DNA of 64,000 nt from Gorsachius magnificus (taxonomy: Eukaryota > Chordata > Aves > Pelecaniformes > Ardeidae). Both the position numbers and the translations under genes were made by a program. The notes beneath the pieces are model-generated. The model had not been told where the DNA came from, did not search any database, and saw only the letters and a list, made by a program, of their open reading frames with translations. Where the stretch lies: NCBI GenBank assembly GCA_034008185.1, contig CM067081.1, positions 151,496,258-151,560,257 on the forward strand, in the 5' to 3' direction. This document shows, piece by piece, positions 57,569 to 64,000 of the stretch (positions are counted from its first letter, which is position 1; the number at the start of each line of letters is the position of its first letter).

Positions 57569-60500
57569 CTAAACAGTGAGAGAAAGAGACAGACATTGAG
57601 CTATCTTTCTGTGTTTTGCTTTTGAAATCTGGTTGGCAAGCACATCAGCGACAAAACAAGGCAGAAACCACATTTATATGGCAAGATGTTCTTCTGAAAA
57701 TAAGACAGTACTTAAAAGCCTTAAACATTATTTAATTCGTCAAAACTCATTACCCCCAGGAAGAAACTGCTGAACATAAATATTCAGATCTTATCTAGAT
57801 CTATTCCATCATTAAATTAATGTATTAAAAGTATACCAAAAGTCCTCTCTAATGTACAGGATAATAATACTCTGATTCTACAAAAAGCATGTATTTTTAC
57901 AAGGGAAAAAGGAGGAGAAAGACGCAAACTTCAAGGAAAACATTCCAGTAAGAATTTCTTGCTTGCTCCTGCCTGCCTGCTTCTGCTACTACTTCTAAGG
58001 CTGAGTTTATTTTCCCAGAGACTCACCTTGGTCACAAAACAGCAGAAGTTTATAGTCCCTAAATGTTTAACAGCATTTTTTAAAGTAAAATCCAAACGGA
58101 AGCCTAACAGAAATTTAGTTCTCAAAAATATTATGTATCTATATTGCATTGTTTTCCCAAATTTGTACTTAATCCACTAATGTATTGCTTTGCAATGTTT
58201 TGGTTCAAGTAAACACTTTTTTTTTTTAATCAAAATTTAATTTGATCCAGCTGAGCTGCAAGACTATTTCAGAATTTGGACAAGAGCAAATTATTTCTCA
58301 AATATCCAGCTGGCATGGTGCAATACCACAACCTATTTATTAATATAAATGAGGGAAGCTGAATTTGAGAACACAGTTTAAAAACAAATAAATAAATAAA
58401 TCACATGTTGGTGTTAAAGCCATCCTTACAGCAAATCTCAAACTGCAGACAATTCATCAGGAATGAGGTAAAGACCCTTGGGTCTTGTAAGCTGCTGGTG
58501 AACATGAAACCAGATGGTTGCTTCTAGTCTGTATTAAAGCAGCTTCTGCATCACACAGACAAGCAGGGAAGTCGGTTCCAATTCCCGTCCTGGGGCTCTG
58601 CCACTTGTGGAAGCTGCTCTGTTATTTGCAAAAGGGGTTGTTCCTCCCAGCTTCAGCACACGGGTACGTCACCAGTAACTGGCAAGAGCGGCAGAAGCGA
58701 TGCCTCCTCTACGGCTGCATCCAAACCCAGTTCTCATCAGTGCCAGGCACGTCTCACGAGCTTCAGCTTGAGCAACCAAAAAGATTTTCAACCTCACCGA
58801 GACCAGACCCCTGGTAACACTTGGGTCATTGCCCATCTCTCCTAGCCCCTCTGCCCCACTCTGTGAAATTAAAGGTACATGTATGAACGCTCTGGTTTTG
58901 AGTTGGGCAAGAAGGCTTTTTTCCTGTAGCCCCCCTGGCTGCTTTCGCATGGATAGGGACCAAGCCTGGCCCTTCCTGTTTGCTGAATGGGCCAGCCTGA
59001 TACCCTGGCAGACACCAGTGACAGCAAAAGCTCTGTCACCTGACACTGCTCAGCTATTAGGAGGTCACTGGGAGGATGCACTTGAATAAATATGTAAATC
59101 AAAACAACAAATTGCATAACCCACTCTCCTCCTTTCTAGCACCTCTCTGTGGAAAACCCTCCTCGATCTGCAGAAGGTCAGCTGGCAGGGCAAAAACATT
59201 TTTCATCTTGTCTTACTAATAGCTAGTCACTCAATCTTCAAAATGATTTTCATGCATACCAGTCAGTCTCAAGGTTACACCTCAAAACCATTCCTAGCTA
59301 CAGATCAGCCATTTATGAATCTCTCCCTATGCAGTGGTCTATAATTATACACGTCCATTGGCTTGTCTTGTTGAGGAGCACTTACACAGAATCAACTTAC
59401 AACATCTACCGGTGAAGTTTAGGCATCTCGCTTTATAACTCTGAAAGCTTTAAAGGTTAAAAAAAAAAAAATCAAATACAGAAAGTAGCATGTCTTAGTA
59501 TGCACAAGACTATTTCAAAGTCTGTTCTGATCTACATAGTCATGTAAAATAACAGGTCTTCACAGCAAAGTTGCAAGTATCTTTCTGGATAAAGCTGTTA
59601 GCTCGAAATGTGTGCTCACCCTTCTTTGATGCTACTGATAATATTTAACATAGTCACTAGCACAAGTTTCACAACCAACTTACTATGAGGAAAGCTGTTT
59701 TTAAAAAAAAAACTAGCGATGACCAAATGATTAGGCTAATTGTTACCATTTAGCAATGTTTGTCAGCAATTAGCAGAGATAAAAACAACTCTGTACCCAG
59801 CAGATTTCACCAAAGAGAAGGAAGTTCCCAGGTTCCTCCAGAAAAATAATTTAAAATAAAACATCTGGCAATGGTTCTTTTGATATCTGTTTAATGAAGT
59901 AAGAAACTCTAGCTACTTTGTATTTACTTTCAAGCCTGTACAAGGTTAGACACCTATCCTGTAAGGCATAGTCTTTTCTGATGGAGAGATTCTTGTACTT
60001 ATCAGCATTTGAGGAAAGCTTATGTGGTTACTGAGGACAACCTGGGAACAAGGGACTCTTACGTTTCCCCAAACCAGAGAAAGAAAAAGGGGCAGCAGAA
60101 CAGGAAAAAAAAAAAAAAGGGAAGGAGGGAAAGAATGGAAATGGATGGAAAAAACAGGGTTTGTATAGACCGTGTGTGCTTGCATCAAGGGGGACAGCAT
60201 TTCCAGATCCTATCCCACCATCACTACTTTGATAACAATCTCCAACTGCAACCCAAGTTTTGCCTGTCATTTTATGAATGAGAGGCCCAGGTAGGAAAAC
60301 TATTCTCTGATCCTACTCCAACCTCCTTTAGAGGATAGAGGATTAGATAGTATTCACCAGTTCAGGAAGCATCTTTTGAGAAAGGCCTGTTTGTTGAGCA
60401 GAGCGAGGACACAACAGCCTTGCTTCCCGTCCATCTGACATCAAGAAACATCTGGAAAAAGATACAAAAAGTAAAACCACTGTCTGGGTGATATCCACAG

Positions 60501-63500
60501 GAGATCACGAAATCAGTGTGATGAATGGCTCAAAGCAATGCAATTTCCTGAGATGAGTGAAATAAATCCCTCCTTCTTCTCGGGGCTCACCCACCTCATG
60601 CAGCATAGGCCATGCTGGATGCTGTGAAAGGCCCTGTGATGCCAACCAGGCTACTACTGGCTGCTTAAGTGCATGAGCAGAAGGTCAAAGCCCACGGTGA
60701 TGGCCCACAGCAGCAGCTGCTGCTGCCACTAGAGCAAAGATTTGATCCGTGCGAAATCATCCCTGGGTACAGAAATAAGTAGTGGACAGTGGAGACCTAA
60801 GCTTGGGGCTTCCTCCCCTTCTCTTTGCTGCACAGCCCGGGACAGTGGAGAAGGACCCAGAAGGTCTGGAGACTCGCCAAATGGCCCAAATGCCAGACGT
60901 GTTTCTCAACAGTGTGCAGATAGACTTTTAGCTTTAAATTTCTCTTCTCCTGGATCTCCTTTCCATCTGATTGTTCCACCTCTCTTACTTGCATTGCTAT
61001 ATCCCTCTCTTCCTTTCTGTTTTCATTTCTCCCCACTCCCAAAGTGACGATAGCTTATACCACAGTATTTATTTTGCTTGGGGGCTATACTTGCATCCCT
61101 TGCCCTGCCTTCTTGGGACAGGGAACTATCCTGCCTTCTCCAGGACAGGCAACATCATCGTGCACAACCCATACAGCAAGTTCTTTGTGTTCAGAGTTAA
61201 ATCTCTAATTTTTACACAGGACATTTTCCAACAGAAACTGCTCAGGGAGGATAATCCCAAGGCAAAGTGGCCCCTATGGTTTCGATTGCAACTTGCCGCC
61301 TCCTGACAACTGCTTAGCTGGATTTGGCACGGGTCTGTCTCCCACAATTAACCTTCTCCCTAAGTGAAGAAGAGGGCAACAGAGCAGAGTTTGAAGACTC
61401 TGGATCCAACCCCTTGTTCTGGGAGCATGTGCCAGGTGCCCTTGGCCAAGTCCCTGCACCTCACATCCCTGTGTAGGACCAGTAACCGCAGCAGGGTTCT
61501 GCTGCATGAGCGCCGCGCTTCAGCCATGCTTTACAAAGGTCTGGAAATATTCACATGGCTCGCAAGGTACAATGAAATGCTTAAAATGCAAACCCTGAGA
61601 GATTCCTGTATAGTTACGAATCACTGTTTTGTGCTAGAGATGGCAATGGTTTCAGCATTTGAACATCAACTCACTATAAATGTTTTTCTGAAAGAGGACA
61701 AAATTTGACAAATATTTGTCTTGATGTTGATTCTCCATAAAAACAGTAGCAGGAAAATAACCAACCAGCATGGTATTACTACAGATACTGTGCATGCAGA
61801 AATATCTATCCCAAAGAGCTTAAAAGTCCAAACACAGGCAGCGACTGAGAAAGCAAAACAAAATAATCCTTCTCCCTTCATTTTACAGATTGTGTGTAGA
61901 AGCTCTGAGATGGCAAAGCTCAACATAAAAATTGCTTTTCCTGTTACAAAGGAGCCTGATATCTCATAATCCTTCACATGCTGCAGCAAAGCGAAGCCAA
62001 GATACTTTGAGAGGGGAAAGGGACATCAATGTTACCCCTGCCCAGAACAGCTAAGACCTCCCTCGTTCAGTTGCTACCTCCAAACCAGGTTCAAATCTTC
62101 GGTCGTAATCAAACAGAAGAGAATTTCAGCTGGGACCATCTCAGCAAATGCTCAACCACAGGATTTCGGAGTCTAAGGCATGTATAAAAGCACACGCACA
62201 CTCGTTCAAACCAGGAACGGCATTCTTGCTGTGATCAGTACAGTGTTGTTCCAGTTCCAACACACCTAACCTTCCCGATGAAAGAACAATTTGGCAGTTT
62301 CCCAACAGAACTCTCTGTTCCAGTAACCTGCCCAAGGTGAGGTAGAAAGCCTACTGCAGAGCGGGAGTCTCAGCCTGGGTCTTCTAAATCCGGTACAATG
62401 CTTTAAAAATAGACCATCCTTCCTCTTTCTTTTCAAGTCCTGCTTTACAGACAGTTTGAAAGCACTTGGAAGCACTTGAAAAGATGGGTTACCTGGACAC
62501 CACTCCCTTTCCTCTACTGCTTTTTGAACATGCATAAAGCATAACGGCAGCTTTGCAAAGCCATGTATTTAAATACGTATCCTGGCTGATGATGATCAGA
62601 TGATGTTCTCAAAGAGTACCTTATCAAAAGGAACAGAATGATTCTACGCAATAGTTTTAAACACCTGAACAAGCTTTAAAACATTCTTGTGACTAATAGC
62701 TTTTCCACATGCCACCACTTCAGTCAAAGTATTATAAGCAATTGCTGTTCAACTGCTACTTTTTGTAAGAAGATGCAGATTAGCTGAGCCAGGTATATTG
62801 GAAAAACTGGAAAATAAAAAGCAGTATTTTGCTTTGAGCTCGGAGCATCGGTCAGGAGCGGCACACGACAGTTACGAGACCTGTCTAGTGGCTCGGTACC
62901 TTCAGATCTGTAATGTTTATATATAGCATTCTGCAGATGAAAAAGGAAATATGAAATTCACATCTGAGACAAAAATTGTTTATGAAAGCAAAGGTTTTCA
63001 AATCAGCTCTCAATAGCTCCACAGAAGCAAAGCATCTAAGTCTCACAGACTTCAAAGCACCCTGGAAGCTTCCATCTTTCATCTGGATTGTGCACAAGCA
63101 GCTGCGATGACTGACAAACCAGACCAGGTGATTTTCAGGAGATATTCAGATAAATGCACAAAAATGCTTCAGAAAATGTTTATTTGCCATAGAAATCACC
63201 TTGCACCAGTGCTGCCTTCAGGGCACTTGGACAGGTCGGTGATGCAGGGCTGTAACCAGCAGACAGTCCTGGGGAATGACCCACAGCATCTCAACACCCT
63301 TTATCCCTGACAGAAGAGGGGATTTACCAGCGAGCAACACAGCACACGAATGACAAGACAAAAGCAGAGCAGCAATTTATGCAAATCTGAAAACACATAT
63401 TTTCTGAAACAGAGTGATCAAGACTAGCCGACATCTAATTGCCTGAACTCGGAAAGAGCCTCTCAGCCTGGGGGTCAGCTCTGCCCCAAAGGAATCATCC

Positions 63501-64000
63501 CGAGGCCAATATTCACCGACGCCAAGTCTTCCCATTTTCCCTTGTTGGCAAACACTTAATGGAAAAAAAAAAAAATCACTTCCACTTCAATAAATTTCCA
63601 TTTATATGATTTACCCGTGTTGCAGCCTCCCATCGGTGGTTCAGCATAAATTAGTTTATGATTAAGAGCCACCTTAAGAATTAATTCACAGGAAAGCCTG
63701 AATTAGCTCCCGTTACTGGCATGGTGAAGCCTCCAAGAGCAAAGCAAAAGTCTGGGACAAGCTGACAAGGCGGCAGCAGGACACATGAAGAAGCACAGGA
63801 TGACACAGGGAGCCCCTTGCCCATCCCCGGCGGGCAGCAGCTCTGGGCCAGGGCAGCAGGGCACAGGCTGTAGCAGGCAACAACTTTGCTCAAGACCTTT
63901 TCTGACCGCCATGTTGTTTACCTGGCATTTGCCATAGTTGGAATGCAAAGACCTAATTTAACTTCTCCCTGCCCCATTTTTAAAAGGTAAAGATGTTTTA
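57569..64000 (-). other. DENND5B: DENND5B intron, continues beyond the window
   Basis: At least 6.4 kb upstream of the first visible exon. I looked on the minus strand for the preceding cDENN exon (ending near L-L-Y-S-Q) and did not find it, so the exons for the N-terminal third lie further right. The stretch has A-runs (59460-59472, 60105-60118, 63560-63573) and no recognised gene or mobile element. Confidence 0.78.

Noticed and set aside
1..64000. CRISPR arrays, tRNA or rRNA genes, bacterial-type operons
   Set aside because: None seen. The short repeats present are microsatellites, a minisatellite and transposon pieces of a vertebrate genome.

Overview
The window is nuclear DNA from a bird. 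Three fragments of the avian LINE CR1 are recognisable by their characteristic 3' ends, a fourth small one sits inside a retrovirus, there is a bird-type solo LTR, and the main host gene has avian/vertebrate exon-intron structure. The solo LTR resembles, from memory, one common in non-galliform birds, so a neoavian species is likelier than chicken; this is inference only.

Region 1 (1 to about 5,140, + strand): the 3' part of a defective gammaretrovirus-like endogenous provirus. In order it holds capsid and nucleocapsid, protease, reverse transcriptase/RNase H and integrase, then only a stub of the Env membrane anchor, a polypurine tract and a 3' LTR. The 5' LTR lies outside the window. The provirus carries frameshifts, stops, altered catalytic residues in three enzymes, a large env deletion and a tiny CR1 insertion inside gag. 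It is dead.

Region 2 (about 5,144 to 12,050): intergenic DNA with a CCA microsatellite and no supportable gene.

Region 3 (about 12,055 to beyond 64,000, - strand): the 3' three quarters of DENND5B, a DENN-domain Rab guanine-nucleotide exchange factor. Eighteen coding exons can be placed with GT/AG boundaries and matching phases. Together they give a continuous 972-residue C-terminal part: end of cDENN, dDENN, linker, RUN1, PLAT, RUN2 and the stop codon. A long putative 3' UTR ends at an AATAAA with a GT-rich downstream element. Roughly the first 300 residues (uDENN and start of cDENN) lie outside the window to the right. The provirus and DENND5B are convergent (tail to tail) and do not overlap.

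The introns hold the remaining structure: CR1 copies, a solo LTR in the sense orientation of the gene, a small CpG island next to a CR1 copy, a 17-bp minisatellite, a perfect 12-bp hairpin just downstream of one splice donor, and short microsatellites. I found no bacterial-type system, CRISPR array, rRNA or tRNA. The points most worth checking are the intronic CpG island with a CR1-derived reading frame open into a DENND5B exon, the nested CR1 in gag, and the hairpin near the splice donor.
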